Assembly (NCBI RefSeq): GCF_008084905.1 | Contig: NZ_VSFC01000050.1 | Location: 62,001-126,000 of the forward strand | Length of the DNA stretch: 64,000 nt | Direction of reading: 5' to 3' | DNA from: Xanthomarina maritima | GTDB taxonomy: Bacteria > Bacteroidota > Bacteroidia > Flavobacteriales > Flavobacteriaceae | In this document: positions 7,700 to 16,497 of the stretch, in pieces | Numbering within the stretch: position 1 is the first letter of the stretch | Layout of the letters: the number at the start of each line of letters is the position of its first letter | Notes under the pieces: model-generated | What the model was told of the DNA's origin: nothing | Databases searched by the model: none | The model's input: the letters and a program-made list of their open reading frames with translations, nothing else | Position numbers and translations under genes: made by a program

Positions 7700-8857
7700 A
7701 TGAAAAACCCAATTCTATTATGTTTCCTTTTTTGTGCAACATTCATGTTCGCACAAAAAAACAACACCACAACAATAAAATATAGTAGTGGTGAAACTAA
7801 GCAGTTTGATAAAGCGAATTTATCTTATAATTCTAAAGATTTTATTGTTGGAATAGAAACAAAATCTGATTCTAATCAAAAATTAATAATTGATTTGGTA
7901 GGAGTTACAAATGTAAATTTTGAAGGAACTAGTTTTATAGTTAAATCTTATAAGAAAAACCCATATTTATTTGAAGTACTCATCTCGGGCTCTATTTCTT
8001 TATACAAAAGTGGTGAACATTATTTTCTTGAAAATAATGAAGATGGATTTAGAGAATTAGAGAAAAAGGTAGTTAAAGGATTAACTCTAAAAACATTTAA
8101 CTATGCAACTGTTTCTATTTATGTTAATAAATGTAAGGAAGCTCAAGAAAACGCATACAATCAATACGATTCTCTAACTATTAGTAATTTAAAAGCAATT
8201 ATAGAAACTTATAATAACTGTAATTTAAGTGAAGACACTCAGTTTGCAAATAATGTAATTACACTAGCAAATGCAGATAAAGAATTTATTGAAATAGCTG
8301 TAAATGTTGGATATAATTTTTTAAGTACAGATTTTGATGAATTATCTTCTGGTGTTTCAAATAACTTTGGAACTCCTGTTCTTGGGGTACAAATTTATAT
8401 GAATACTAATATGTTTAATAAAAGCTTAGGTTTTATTGCAATGGTAGATTATACGTTTCCTAATGAATTTAATTCTTTAAGTAATAACATATATCTTAAT
8501 ACAGAAACAGCTTATTTATCAACAATGTTAGGTATTCGATATACGTTTAATAACATAAGTAAGTCATTTAGTCCCTATATAGGATTTAATACTGGATTTT
8601 TATTTAATTCCATGTCGTATGTAACTAAACAACAAAATACAGTTGGTGCAGCTATTTTAGATTTTGATACTACCAACGAGCTTACTTACAACTTTAGTGC
8701 TGGGACATATATCAAATTTGGTAAACAAAAAATTGATTTTAACCTTATGTATCAACCAAAAATTAATTTTGGTTTAGAGTCAACAGATAACTTAAACAGA
8801 TTAGAAAGTTATTATACTGTCTCTGGTTTTCAGTTAAAAGCATCTTATATTTTTTAG
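7700..8857 (+). CDS. Outer-membrane beta-barrel protein of unknown function, divergent to nirK
   Basis: The 385-residue protein starts with a clear signal peptide (cut after MFAQ). The first part (20-200) looks soluble and mixed, with a stretch that resembles no family I know. The second half (about 205-385) is a run of alternating strands ending in an aromatic residue (KASYIF), typical of a small outer-membrane barrel. Its promoter shares the operator with nirK, which suggests induction by low oxygen, nitrite or nitric oxide. I cannot name a function. Confidence 0.7.
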   Translation: MKNPILLCFLFCATFMFAQKNNTTTIKYSSGETKQFDKANLSYNSKDFIVGIETKSDSNQKLIIDLVGVTNVNFEGTSFIVKSYKKNPYLFEVLISGSISLYKSGEHYFLENNEDGFRELEKKVVKGLTLKTFNYATVSIYVNKCKEAQENAYNQYDSLTISNLKAIIETYNNCNLSEDTQFANNVITLANADKEFIEIAVNVGYNFLSTDFDELSSGVSNNFGTPVLGVQIYMNTNMFNKSLGFIAMVDYTFPNEFNSLSNNIYLNTETAYLSTMLGIRYTFNNISKSFSPYIGFNTGFLFNSMSYVTKQQNTVGAAILDFDTTNELTYNFSAGTYIKFGKQKIDFNLMYQPKINFGLESTDNLNRLESYYTVSGFQLKASYIF

Positions 8858-8880
8858 TAACAACAAATCAAATTACAATT

Positions 8881-8906
8881 AATAGTCGCTCTAAAAGGCG
8901 ACTATT
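8881..8906 (+). terminator. Terminator behind the outer-membrane protein gene
   Basis: AATAGTCGC (8881-8889) pairs perfectly with GCGACTATT (8898-8906) around an 8-base loop, 23 bases after the stop at 8857. No long T run follows. It also separates this gene from parA. Confidence 0.65.
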
Positions 8907-8978
8907 ATTGTTAACAAATTACGTTTTTTATCCTCGTAAATAATTGTATTTTTACCGTTATAAAAAACCAAATCATTA

Positions 8979-9743
8979 ATGGGTAAAATCATCGCAATTG
9001 CTAACCAAAAAGGTGGCGTTGGAAAAACAACAACTTCAGTAAACTTAGCTGCATCCTTAGGTGTCTTAGAAAAAAAAGTACTTCTTATTGATGCAGATCC
9101 ACAAGCAAATGCAACTTCAGGATTAGGGATTGATGTTGAAACTGTTGAAGTAGGAACCTACCAACTACTTGAACATACTAACATAGCAAAAGATGCTATT
9201 ATTAAAACTAATACACCAAATCTAGATATTATACCTTCTCATATAGATTTAGTAGCTATAGAAATAGAATTAGTTGATAAAGATGAAAGAGAATACATGC
9301 TTAAAAAAGCATTACAAGAAATTAAAAACGATTACGATTTTATTCTAATAGATTGTGCTCCATCTTTAGGTTTATTAACCTTAAATGCTTTAACTGCTGC
9401 AGATTCTGTTTTAATCCCTATACAATGTGAATATTTTGCCTTAGAAGGCTTAGGGAAACTTTTAAACACTATTAAAAGTGTTCAAAAAATACATAACCAA
9501 AATTTAGATATAGAAGGCTTATTACTTACCATGTACGATTCTCGTTTACGCTTATCGAATCAGGTAGTAGAAGAAGTACAAAAACATTTTAATGATATGG
9601 TTTTTCAAACTATCATTCAAAGAAATGTGAGATTAAGCGAAGCTCCAAGTTATGGCGAAAACATAATTAATTATGATGCAAGTAGCAAAGGTGCAAGTAA
9701 TTACTTAAGTTTGGCAAAAGAACTTATTATTAAAAACTCCTAA
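8979..9743 (+). CDS. parA: Chromosome partitioning ATPase ParA (Soj)
   Basis: The 254-residue protein opens with the deviant Walker A motif KGGVGKTT (11-18), followed by the Walker A' region LLIDADPQAN and Walker B-like FILIDCAPSLG. Length and motifs are those of chromosomal ParA/Soj, which forms ATP-dependent dimers on DNA and moves the ParB-parS complex. parB follows after 2 bases, so they form an operon. No clear TAnnTTTG box is visible upstream, and I found no parS-like palindrome in the window. Confidence 0.97.
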   Translation: MGKIIAIANQKGGVGKTTTSVNLAASLGVLEKKVLLIDADPQANATSGLGIDVETVEVGTYQLLEHTNIAKDAIIKTNTPNLDIIPSHIDLVAIEIELVDKDEREYMLKKALQEIKNDYDFILIDCAPSLGLLTLNALTAADSVLIPIQCEYFALEGLGKLLNTIKSVQKIHNQNLDIEGLLLTMYDSRLRLSNQVVEEVQKHFNDMVFQTIIQRNVRLSEAPSYGENIINYDASSKGASNYLSLAKELIIKNS

Positions 9744-9745
9744 AA

Positions 9746-10645
9746 ATGGCGAAGGCAACAAAAAAACAGGCTTTAGGTAGAGGATTATCGGCTCTTTTAA
9801 AAGACCCATCAAATGACATCTCTTCAGTACAAGATAAAAATGCAGATAAGGTTATTGGAAACATTGTTGAATTAGATATTGATTCGATTGAAATAAATCC
9901 ATTTCAACCAAGAACTAATTTTAATGAAGAAACATTAATTGAATTAGCTTCTTCTATTAAAGAGTTAGGTGTAATTCAACCAATAACAGTTAGGAAATTA
10001 GAGTTTAATAAATTTCAATTAGTATCTGGAGAACGTCGTTTTAGAGCATCAAAACTAATAGGTTTAAAAACCATTCCATCTTATATACGAATTGCTAACG
10101 ATCAAGAATCGTTAGAAATGGCTTTAGTTGAAAACATTCAACGTCAAGATTTAGATCCTATTGAGATTGCATTATCTTACCAAAGATTAATTGATGAAAT
10201 AAATCTAACACAAGAACAAATGAGTGAACGTGTTGGAAAAAAACGATCTACCATAGCTAATTATTTAAGATTACTTAAGCTAGACCCAATTATTCAAACT
10301 GGAATGAGAGATGGTTTTATTTCAATGGGTCATGGCCGTGCTATTATTAATATTGAAGATCAATCAGTTCAATTAGATATTTACGAAAAAATTATTTCAA
10401 ACAAACTTTCAGTGAGAGATACTGAAGCCTTAGTAAAAAACTATCAAACTGAAAAAACAATTAATGTCCCAACAAAACAAGAACTTCCAAAATACATTAA
10501 AAAAGGAGCTAAAGAATTTTCAGAATACTTTGGTCATAAAATACACGTTAAAGTTTCAAAAAATGGTAAAGGAAATATTAGTATTCCTTTTCATTCAGAA
10601 GAAGATTTTAATCGTATTATAAAACTTGTTAAGCGTGCCAAATAA
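9746..10645 (+). CDS. parB: Chromosome partitioning protein ParB (Spo0J)
   Basis: The 299-residue protein has the N-terminal ALGRGLSALL start, the ParB/sulfiredoxin nuclease-like CTPase domain with INPFQPRTNF and the ENIQRQDLDPIE motif, and a central helix-turn-helix (QMSERVGKKRSTIANYLRLL) for parS binding. A short C-terminal dimerisation region closes it. It loads on parS and slides as a CTP-dependent clamp. The next gene starts inside its last codons. Confidence 0.97.
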   Translation: MAKATKKQALGRGLSALLKDPSNDISSVQDKNADKVIGNIVELDIDSIEINPFQPRTNFNEETLIELASSIKELGVIQPITVRKLEFNKFQLVSGERRFRASKLIGLKTIPSYIRIANDQESLEMALVENIQRQDLDPIEIALSYQRLIDEINLTQEQMSERVGKKRSTIANYLRLLKLDPIIQTGMRDGFISMGHGRAIINIEDQSVQLDIYEKIISNKLSVRDTEALVKNYQTEKTINVPTKQELPKYIKKGAKEFSEYFGHKIHVKVSKNGKGNISIPFHSEEDFNRIIKLVKRAK

Positions 10646-11237
10646 ACTTGTAATTATATCTGTATTTTTATTAGCTTTTTGTTTTTCTACTTTTGCTCAA
10701 GAAGGTGAAAAAGACGATAAAAAGAAAAAAAATAAAGCAACTCCAACAGAAGAACTTGTGGTTGATACAGGTACTATTATAAAAGAACCTATCGACCCAT
10801 TATCTCCTGCTCGTGCTGCATTTTATTCGGCAGTATTACCTGGTCTTGGGCATGCTTATTTAAAACAATATTGGAAAATTCCAATTATTTATGCTGGTCT
10901 AGGTGCTGGACTTTATTTTTATATAGATAATAACAACGAATACAATCGTTATAGAGATGCTTATAAACGTCGATTAGCTGGTTATGAAGACGATGAGTTT
11001 TATGGCACCATTTCTACAGATGGGTTGCAAGATGCCCAAGAACAATTTGGTAGAAATAGAGAAATATCTCTTCTAGTAACTATTGGTATTTATGCATTAA
11101 ATATTATTTGGGCAAATGTGGATGCACATTTAATGCAATTTAATATTGATGACAACCTATCTCTGCAACCTCATTATAAAATTAATGAGTTTGACAAATC
11201 TGGTGATCTTGGTTTAACTTTAAACTTCAAATTCTAA
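10635..11237 (+). CDS. DUF5683 membrane protein
   Basis: The frame can open at TTG 10626, but GTG 10635 gives a clean signal peptide (MPNKLVIISVFLLAFCFSTF, cut near AQ) and an 11-base overlap with parB. The 200-residue product has a Lys-rich stretch, then SPARAAFYSAVLPGLGHAYL and KQYWKIPIIYAGLGAGLYFY, the hallmark of DUF5683, and two likely membrane segments. Its place between parB and dapB is common in Flavobacteriia. Function is unknown; an envelope role is likely. Confidence 0.85.
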   Translation: MPNKLVIISVFLLAFCFSTFAQEGEKDDKKKKNKATPTEELVVDTGTIIKEPIDPLSPARAAFYSAVLPGLGHAYLKQYWKIPIIYAGLGAGLYFYIDNNNEYNRYRDAYKRRLAGYEDDEFYGTISTDGLQDAQEQFGRNREISLLVTIGIYALNIIWANVDAHLMQFNIDDNLSLQPHYKINEFDKSGDLGLTLNFKF

Positions 11238-11240
11238 ATC

Positions 11241-11942
11241 ATGAAAATAGCATTACTTGGTTATGGAAAAATGGGCAAAACAATTGAAGAAATTGCTATT
11301 CAACGTGGTCATGAAATAGTTATAAAAACTTCTGATGAAGATGGTTATGATATAACTTTAGCAGATGTTGCCATAGATTTTAGTGTTCCAAAAGCAGCTT
11401 TTTTTAATATAGTAAATTGTTTAAAACATGGAGTTCCTGTAATATCTGGAACAACTGGTTGGTTAGATAATTATGAAAATGCCGTAAATATCTGTATGGA
11501 AGAAAATGGCGCTTTTATTTATGCTTCAAATTTTAGTTTAGGTGTCAATATCTTTTTTGAGCTTAATAAACAATTAGCCAAAATGATGAGTCAACTCAAA
11601 CAATACAATGTAACTATTGAAGAAATTCATCATACTCAAAAATTAGATGCTCCAAGTGGAACTGCAATTACTTTAGCTGAAGGAATTATTTCTGAACACA
11701 CTGCATATAGTAAATGGTTATTAAATGAATCTAAAGAACAAGTAATACCAATAACTGCTAAAAGAATTGACTCAGTACCAGGCACTCATATTATTGATTA
11801 CACAAGTAAAACTGATAGCATACAAATTACACATACAGCACATAACAGACAAGGCTTTGCTCTTGGAGCCATTGTTGCTGCAGAATGGATATTAGACAAA
11901 AAAGGAGTCTATACTATGAAAGATGTGTTAAATATTGGTTAA
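11241..11942 (+). CDS. dapB: 4-hydroxy-tetrahydrodipicolinate reductase
   Basis: The 233-residue protein has the NAD(P)-binding start GYGKMGK (7-13), GTTGW for the substrate and nucleotide, and the catalytic signature EIHHTQKLDAPSGTA. It reduces HTPA to tetrahydrodipicolinate in the lysine and diaminopimelate pathway, feeding peptidoglycan synthesis. The start is 3 bases after the DUF5683 stop, so it is in the same operon. dapD, the next enzyme but one, is about 40 kb away in this window. Confidence 0.97.
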   Translation: MKIALLGYGKMGKTIEEIAIQRGHEIVIKTSDEDGYDITLADVAIDFSVPKAAFFNIVNCLKHGVPVISGTTGWLDNYENAVNICMEENGAFIYASNFSLGVNIFFELNKQLAKMMSQLKQYNVTIEEIHHTQKLDAPSGTAITLAEGIISEHTAYSKWLLNESKEQVIPITAKRIDSVPGTHIIDYTSKTDSIQITHTAHNRQGFALGAIVAAEWILDKKGVYTMKDVLNIG

Positions 11943-12005
11943 CACAATATAAAACAAGTAACATTTTTAAGTGCTTTAACACTTATAAAAACAAAAGATA
12001 AAATT

Positions 12006-13583
12006 ATGACTTTAACGCAATTGTTTATTTTCCTTCTTGTCATTCAGGTTATACACGGATTAGGTACTTGGAAATTATATATAAAAGCAGGCAGACAAGC
12101 TTGGGAAGGATTTGTACCTGTTTACAATGCAATTATTTTAATGAAAATAATTAATAGACCTTGGTGGTGGACTATTTTACTTTTCTTGCCTATCGTTAAT
12201 TTAATTATGTTCCCAGTTGTTTGGGTTGAAACAGCTAGAAGTTTTGGTAAAAACTCTACAACAGATACTATTTTAGCAATAGTAACTTTAGGATTCTATA
12301 ATTACTATCTTAATTACGCTTTAAATGTTGAACATGTTAAAGATAGAAGTTTACATCCAAAAACAGCAGCTGGAGATTGGGTTAGTTCTATTCTTTTTGC
12401 AATTGTAGCTGCAACCATTGTACACACTTATTTTATTCAACCATATACCATTCCAACATCTTCTTTAGAGAAATCATTACTTGTTGGAGACTTCCTATTT
12501 GTAAGTAAATTTCATTATGGCGCTCGAGTACCTATGACAACTATTTCTGCTCCAATGGTTCATGATACGATTCCTGTTATAAAGAAAAAATCATATTTGT
12601 ATGACGATCATTTAGAGAATAAGAATACTGCTTTTATAAACAAATTATCTTTGCCTTATATGCGTATTCCTGGTTTTCAGAAGATAAAACAGAATGATAT
12701 TGTTGTTTTCAACTGGCCTGTAGACACCATGTTAAACATGCGTTATACAGATAGAAATAGATATAAACCTATCGATAAGAAAACCAATTATGTAAAACGT
12801 GCTGTTGGCTTACCTGGAGATTCTTTAGAAGTTCGTGATGGTTATGTTTATATTAATGGCAAACAAAACGAATTACCAGATAGAGCGAAACTTCAGTTTT
12901 CTTATAAAATTGAAACTAAAAATGGACCTTTTAATAATGACCAGTTAGTTAAAAGATACGATATTACAGATTTACCTCAATACAACCAAGATTACTCTTT
13001 AAGTTATTTTCCTGGCATTACAGATGAAACTTTAAATCAATTTAAAAATCATCCAAATGTTGAAAGTATAGAATCTCTTAAACGTGAAAAAGGTGAACGC
13101 GAAGCAAGTGTTTTTCCACATGACCCTAATTACAATTGGAATAACGATTTTTTTGGGCCACTTTATATTCCTAAAGCTGGAGCAACTATCGATTTAAATT
13201 TAGAGGTTCTACCATTGTACAAACGTGTTATTACAGAATACGAAAACAATAAACTTCAAGTTAAAGGAAATCAGATTTATATCAATGATGAACTAGCAAC
13301 TACTTACACCTTTAAAAATGATTATTATTGGCTAATGGGAGACAATAGACACAACTCTCAAGATGCAAGATCTTGGGGATTTGTACCTTTTGATCATGTT
13401 GTTGGAAAACCTGTATTTATCTGGATGAGTTGGGATAGTTTTGGCAAACCACGTTGGGATCGATTCTTTACAACCGTTCATGGAAGTGGAAAACCAGTGT
13501 CATACATAATTCCATTTTTATTTTTACTGGCTGTATGGTTTGGTTTTAGTAAGTGGAGAAAACATAAAAAAGCTAATAGTTAG
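12006..13583 (+). CDS. lepB: Signal peptidase I with N-terminal DUF5684-like domain
   Basis: At 525 residues this is far longer than E. coli LepB. Residues 1-120 form a multi-helix membrane domain (WKLYIKAGRQAWEGFVPVYN, RPWWW) of the DUF5684 type, usual in Bacteroidota. The peptidase part follows, with serine S153 in IPTSSLEKSL, lysine K264 in YVKRAVGLPGD, and GDNRHNSQDARSWG. A long insertion lies between the boxes, and a C-terminal membrane helix ends it. It removes signal peptides at the inner membrane. Confidence 0.95.
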   Translation: MTLTQLFIFLLVIQVIHGLGTWKLYIKAGRQAWEGFVPVYNAIILMKIINRPWWWTILLFLPIVNLIMFPVVWVETARSFGKNSTTDTILAIVTLGFYNYYLNYALNVEHVKDRSLHPKTAAGDWVSSILFAIVAATIVHTYFIQPYTIPTSSLEKSLLVGDFLFVSKFHYGARVPMTTISAPMVHDTIPVIKKKSYLYDDHLENKNTAFINKLSLPYMRIPGFQKIKQNDIVVFNWPVDTMLNMRYTDRNRYKPIDKKTNYVKRAVGLPGDSLEVRDGYVYINGKQNELPDRAKLQFSYKIETKNGPFNNDQLVKRYDITDLPQYNQDYSLSYFPGITDETLNQFKNHPNVESIESLKREKGEREASVFPHDPNYNWNNDFFGPLYIPKAGATIDLNLEVLPLYKRVITEYENNKLQVKGNQIYINDELATTYTFKNDYYWLMGDNRHNSQDARSWGFVPFDHVVGKPVFIWMSWDSFGKPRWDRFFTTVHGSGKPVSYIIPFLFLLAVWFGFSKWRKHKKANS

Positions 13584-13608
13584 TTGAAAAAACGTAGAGT
13601 TGTAAAGG

Positions 13609-13654
13609 TGTTTGTTGTTTAGCTGAAATATTTTCTACAACTTAACAACAAACA
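13609..13654. repeat. Hairpin with a dispersed 17-base repeat, lepB-WbqC gap
   Basis: TGTTTGTTGTTTAG (13609-13622) pairs with CTTAACAACAAACA (13641-13654) with one mismatch around an 18-base loop, just after lepB, and may act as its terminator. The stretch CAACTTAACAACAAACA (13638-13654) is found again at 62588-62604, so it is a dispersed intergenic word rather than chance alone. Confidence 0.5.
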
Positions 13655-13673
13655 TCTCAACGACAAACAACAT

Positions 13674-14294
13674 ATGAACATTTTAATCCATCCAACATAC
13701 TTTCCAAACTTAGCTCATTTTGTAGCAATCGCTCAAGCTGAAGAAGTAACGTTTGAAATGGATGATAATTACCAAAAACAAACCTATAGAAATAGAACTT
13801 ATATTTATGGTGCAAATGGGAAATTACAGTTAAGTATTCCTATAATTCATTCGCAAAAAGAAAGGCAAAAATATCGCGATTTAAAGATCTATAATGCTGA
13901 AAACTGGCAAGCCATTCATTGGAAATCTTTAGAGACTGCATACAGAACATCTCCTTTTTTTGAGTTTTACGAAGATGACATTCAGCCTTTATTTACTCAA
14001 AAAGCAGATTATCTATTAGATTTTAATATGTCTTGTTTGAATGTCGTTTTAGATAGCTTACAACTAAATTTAAATAGTTCTAAAACAGACATCTTTCAAA
14101 AAAAAACAGAAGGCAAAACAGACTTTAGACATCTGGCAAACGCAAGAAAAGAACAAGTATATAACTTTGATACATATACTCAGGTTTTTGGAAATAAGCA
14201 TGGTTTTATAAACAATTTAAGTATTCTGGATTTGCTCTTTAACGAAGGCCCAAATGCTCTGAATTATTTAGAGGCTCAAAAGTTAAGTTTATAA
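13674..14294 (+). CDS. WbqC family protein
   Basis: The 206-residue protein matches the WbqC-like family through the opening IHPTYFPNLAHFVAIAQA, the YRNRTYIYGANGKLQLSIPI segment, and KDWHWKSLETAYRTSPFFEF-like text around residues 78-103 (IHWKSLETAYRTSPFF). The family is linked to surface glycan loci in other bacteria, though in Flavobacteriia it usually sits in this lepB neighbourhood. The biochemical role is not established. Its stop overlaps the next ATG by one base. Confidence 0.85.
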   Translation: MNILIHPTYFPNLAHFVAIAQAEEVTFEMDDNYQKQTYRNRTYIYGANGKLQLSIPIIHSQKERQKYRDLKIYNAENWQAIHWKSLETAYRTSPFFEFYEDDIQPLFTQKADYLLDFNMSCLNVVLDSLQLNLNSSKTDIFQKKTEGKTDFRHLANARKEQVYNFDTYTQVFGNKHGFINNLSILDLLFNEGPNALNYLEAQKLSL

Positions 14295-14602
14295 TGCTGC
14301 AGTCAATTATACATTATGGCATTCACTTCTTAGTCCCATTACTGGTAGCTCTAATATGGTTTAAAGACACATGGCTGAAGGCTTACTTAATTATGTTAGC
14401 TTGTTTTTTAATAGATATAGATCATTTCTTTGCAAATCCAATGTTTGACCCAAATAGATGTAGTATCAATTTTCATCCCTTACACTCCTATTATGCTATA
14501 GCAATTTATGTGCTTTTATTAATTCAAAAAAAAACAAGAATTCTAGGATTAGGGTTAGTTATTCATATACTTGCAGATAGTGCAGATTGCTTACTCATGT
14601 AA
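14294..14602 (+). CDS. DUF6122 small membrane protein
   Basis: This 102-residue protein is mostly hydrophobic with three or four membrane helices and conserved polar residues inside them: IHYGIHFLVPLL, LIDIDHF, CSINFHPLHS and VIHILADSADC. The His/Asp pattern is typical of DUF6122 and recalls small metal-dependent membrane hydrolases (YdjM/LexA-binding-like), though activity is not known. It starts one base before the WbqC stop ends, so the pair is coupled, and overlaps the convergent EEP gene by 12 bases. Confidence 0.8.
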   Translation: MLQSIIHYGIHFLVPLLVALIWFKDTWLKAYLIMLACFLIDIDHFFANPMFDPNRCSINFHPLHSYYAIAIYVLLLIQKKTRILGLGLVIHILADSADCLLM

Positions 14603-15616
14603 TTTAAAAGTTGCAAAAATGGGATAATGGTCTGAAAACTTGTTATCGAATGTTTTAAAATCTGTTATTTCAAATTCTTTATTTGCGAATATAAAATCGA
14701 TCCTTACTGGAAAAAATTTAAAATCGTAAGTTCTACCAAAACCATTTCCTGCCACCTTAAAAGCATCATTTAAACTACCTTTAATTTCTTTATAAACAAA
14801 AGAAAAAGCAGTGTTATTAAAATCGCCACAAATAATCATTTTATAAGGTGACTGCTCTTTGTGTTTAATAAATAATTCTGTTTGAAACTGTTGCATTTTA
14901 AAGGTTTGTTCCACTCGTTTAAAAAGCCTATCGGAATCTTCCTGTTTTAATTTGTCTACATTAGCATCTATACCAAGCGATTGTAAATGAACATTGTAGA
15001 TTCTTAGAGTGTCTTGATTTTTAACAACATCTACAAAAATGGCATTATTAGAGGTATCTGGAAATTCAACAGAGCCAGAATTTATGATTGGATATTGCGA
15101 AAAAATAGCCTGACCATTCATAACCTTCTTACCAGAAAGTTTTTCAAATTTGTATTTAAAAAAGGATAAATCGACATTCTTATGTGGATGGTATTCTTGT
15201 AAACTTAATATATCAGGAGCTTTCGATTCAATAAAATCTATCATTTTAGTTTCAACACCTTTCTCAGGAATCCATTCGTATAAATTAAACAATCGCACGT
15301 TGTAATTCATTACTGAAAGATCTGTTTGGTTTGGCTCTAAATCTGAAGATGAAAATTTATATAAAGAACCTAAGGTAAAATAACCAATAATTAAAACCAA
15401 AAGTGAAAGTACTAATTGCTTTTTCACTTTAATTAACCAATATATAAAGAATAACACATTGATTAGAATCAAGAAAGGAACTCCTAAGCTTAAAACCGAA
15501 AGAATAGCAAAGTTTTTTGGAGGAAAATAAGGCAATAAATAAGAAAGTAAAAGCATGGTTGCAACTAAAGCATTAACAACATATATTATTTTATCGATAA
15601 GCTTTAGATTCTTCAT
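14591..15616 (-). CDS. Endonuclease/exonuclease/phosphatase family membrane protein
   Basis: The 341-residue protein has three N-terminal membrane helices (about 10-105), then an EEP (DNase I-like) domain with SVMNYNVRLFN, DILSLQEYHP, the HLQSLG segment, ICGDFNNTAFS and the terminal FSDHYPIFA. These are the metal and phosphate ligands of the fold. Such membrane-anchored EEP proteins are common in Bacteroidota next to rhomboids; the substrate (nucleic acid, phospholipid or other phosphodiester) is unknown. It ends the reverse operon that begins near 19628. Confidence 0.9.
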   Translation of the reverse strand: MKNLKLIDKIIYVVNALVATMLLLSYLLPYFPPKNFAILSVLSLGVPFLILINVLFFIYWLIKVKKQLVLSLLVLIIGYFTLGSLYKFSSSDLEPNQTDLSVMNYNVRLFNLYEWIPEKGVETKMIDFIESKAPDILSLQEYHPHKNVDLSFFKYKFEKLSGKKVMNGQAIFSQYPIINSGSVEFPDTSNNAIFVDVVKNQDTLRIYNVHLQSLGIDANVDKLKQEDSDRLFKRVEQTFKMQQFQTELFIKHKEQSPYKMIICGDFNNTAFSFVYKEIKGSLNDAFKVAGNGFGRTYDFKFFPVRIDFIFANKEFEITDFKTFDNKFSDHYPIFATFKLHE

Positions 15617-15625
15617 AAACTATGA

Positions 15626-16495
15626 CTATTTACCAGCTTTAAATAAAAACTCTTTTTCTTCTTTCGTTAAACTATCGTATCCACTTTTACTGATTTTATC
15701 TAAGATAACATCAATTTTTTTCTGATTATTAAAGGCATCAAAGTCTTTCTTAGTATAACCAGCTACCCTTTCAGATTTATTTTTATGAACTGTTTTTAAA
15801 GGAGATCTATTCGATTTTTTAAACAAACTAACAAACCAGTCCATAATGCGCTCGAAGCCTTTACCTATATCATGTCCTTTTTTTAATTGAATTGCATAAA
15901 TATAACCTAACAAAGCACCTCCAAGATGAGCGAAATTACCACCTGCATTTAATCCGAATAACCCTAAAAAGTCAATAACTACAATAGCAACACCTAGATA
16001 CCAAAGTTTTAAATTAAAGGTAAAAAACCGGACTTCCATATTTGGCATATATGTACAGATAAATATCAATAAAGCTCTTACAGCAGCCGAAGCTCCAACT
16101 AATCGACTATTTGTATCAAAAAAAGATGGAATAACATTATAGCCAAATAAAAACAATAATCCTCCAAAAATGGCACCCAAAAAATAGATGTTCAATCCAA
16201 GTTTTACAGGAAATAAATTAGAAAACATACGACCTATAAAATACAACCATAGCATGTTAAAGAGGATATGCCAAAAATCGTAATGAACAAAGGCATAGGT
16301 AATAATACTCCAGGGTTTTAATATAAATTCTGAAAGACTACTTGGCAACTCCAACCAACTTAAACTCTCATTGATATTGAAAGACACTTTTATTATTAAT
16401 CCAATAAAAAATATGAACAGATTAGCTGCTATAATTTTTTCAAATACGTTTAAATTTTGAAGTTTGTCTTGTATGTCTTTATTAAGTGATGTCAT
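15626..16495 (-). CDS. Rhomboid family intramembrane serine protease (second copy)
   Basis: I use ATG 16495 (MTSLNKD), two bases after the upstream rhomboid stop, rather than the GTG at 16507. The 289-residue protein has six membrane helices with the catalytic serine S136 in GASAAV and histidine H190 in FAHLGG, plus the helix-2 signature FVHYDFWHILFNMLWLYFIG. A basic cytoplasmic tail of about 90 residues follows. It should cut membrane proteins within the bilayer. Substrates are unknown. Confidence 0.93.
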   Translation of the reverse strand: MTSLNKDIQDKLQNLNVFEKIIAANLFIFFIGLIIKVSFNINESLSWLELPSSLSEFILKPWSIITYAFVHYDFWHILFNMLWLYFIGRMFSNLFPVKLGLNIYFLGAIFGGLLFLFGYNVIPSFFDTNSRLVGASAAVRALLIFICTYMPNMEVRFFTFNLKLWYLGVAIVVIDFLGLFGLNAGGNFAHLGGALLGYIYAIQLKKGHDIGKGFERIMDWFVSLFKKSNRSPLKTVHKNKSERVAGYTKKDFDAFNNQKKIDVILDKISKSGYDSLTKEEKEFLFKAGK

Positions 16496-16497
16496 AT

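Noticed and set aside
8858-10700. parS site near parAB
   Set aside because: I looked for a TGTTTCACGTGAAACA-like palindrome around parAB and saw none, nor anywhere else in the window.
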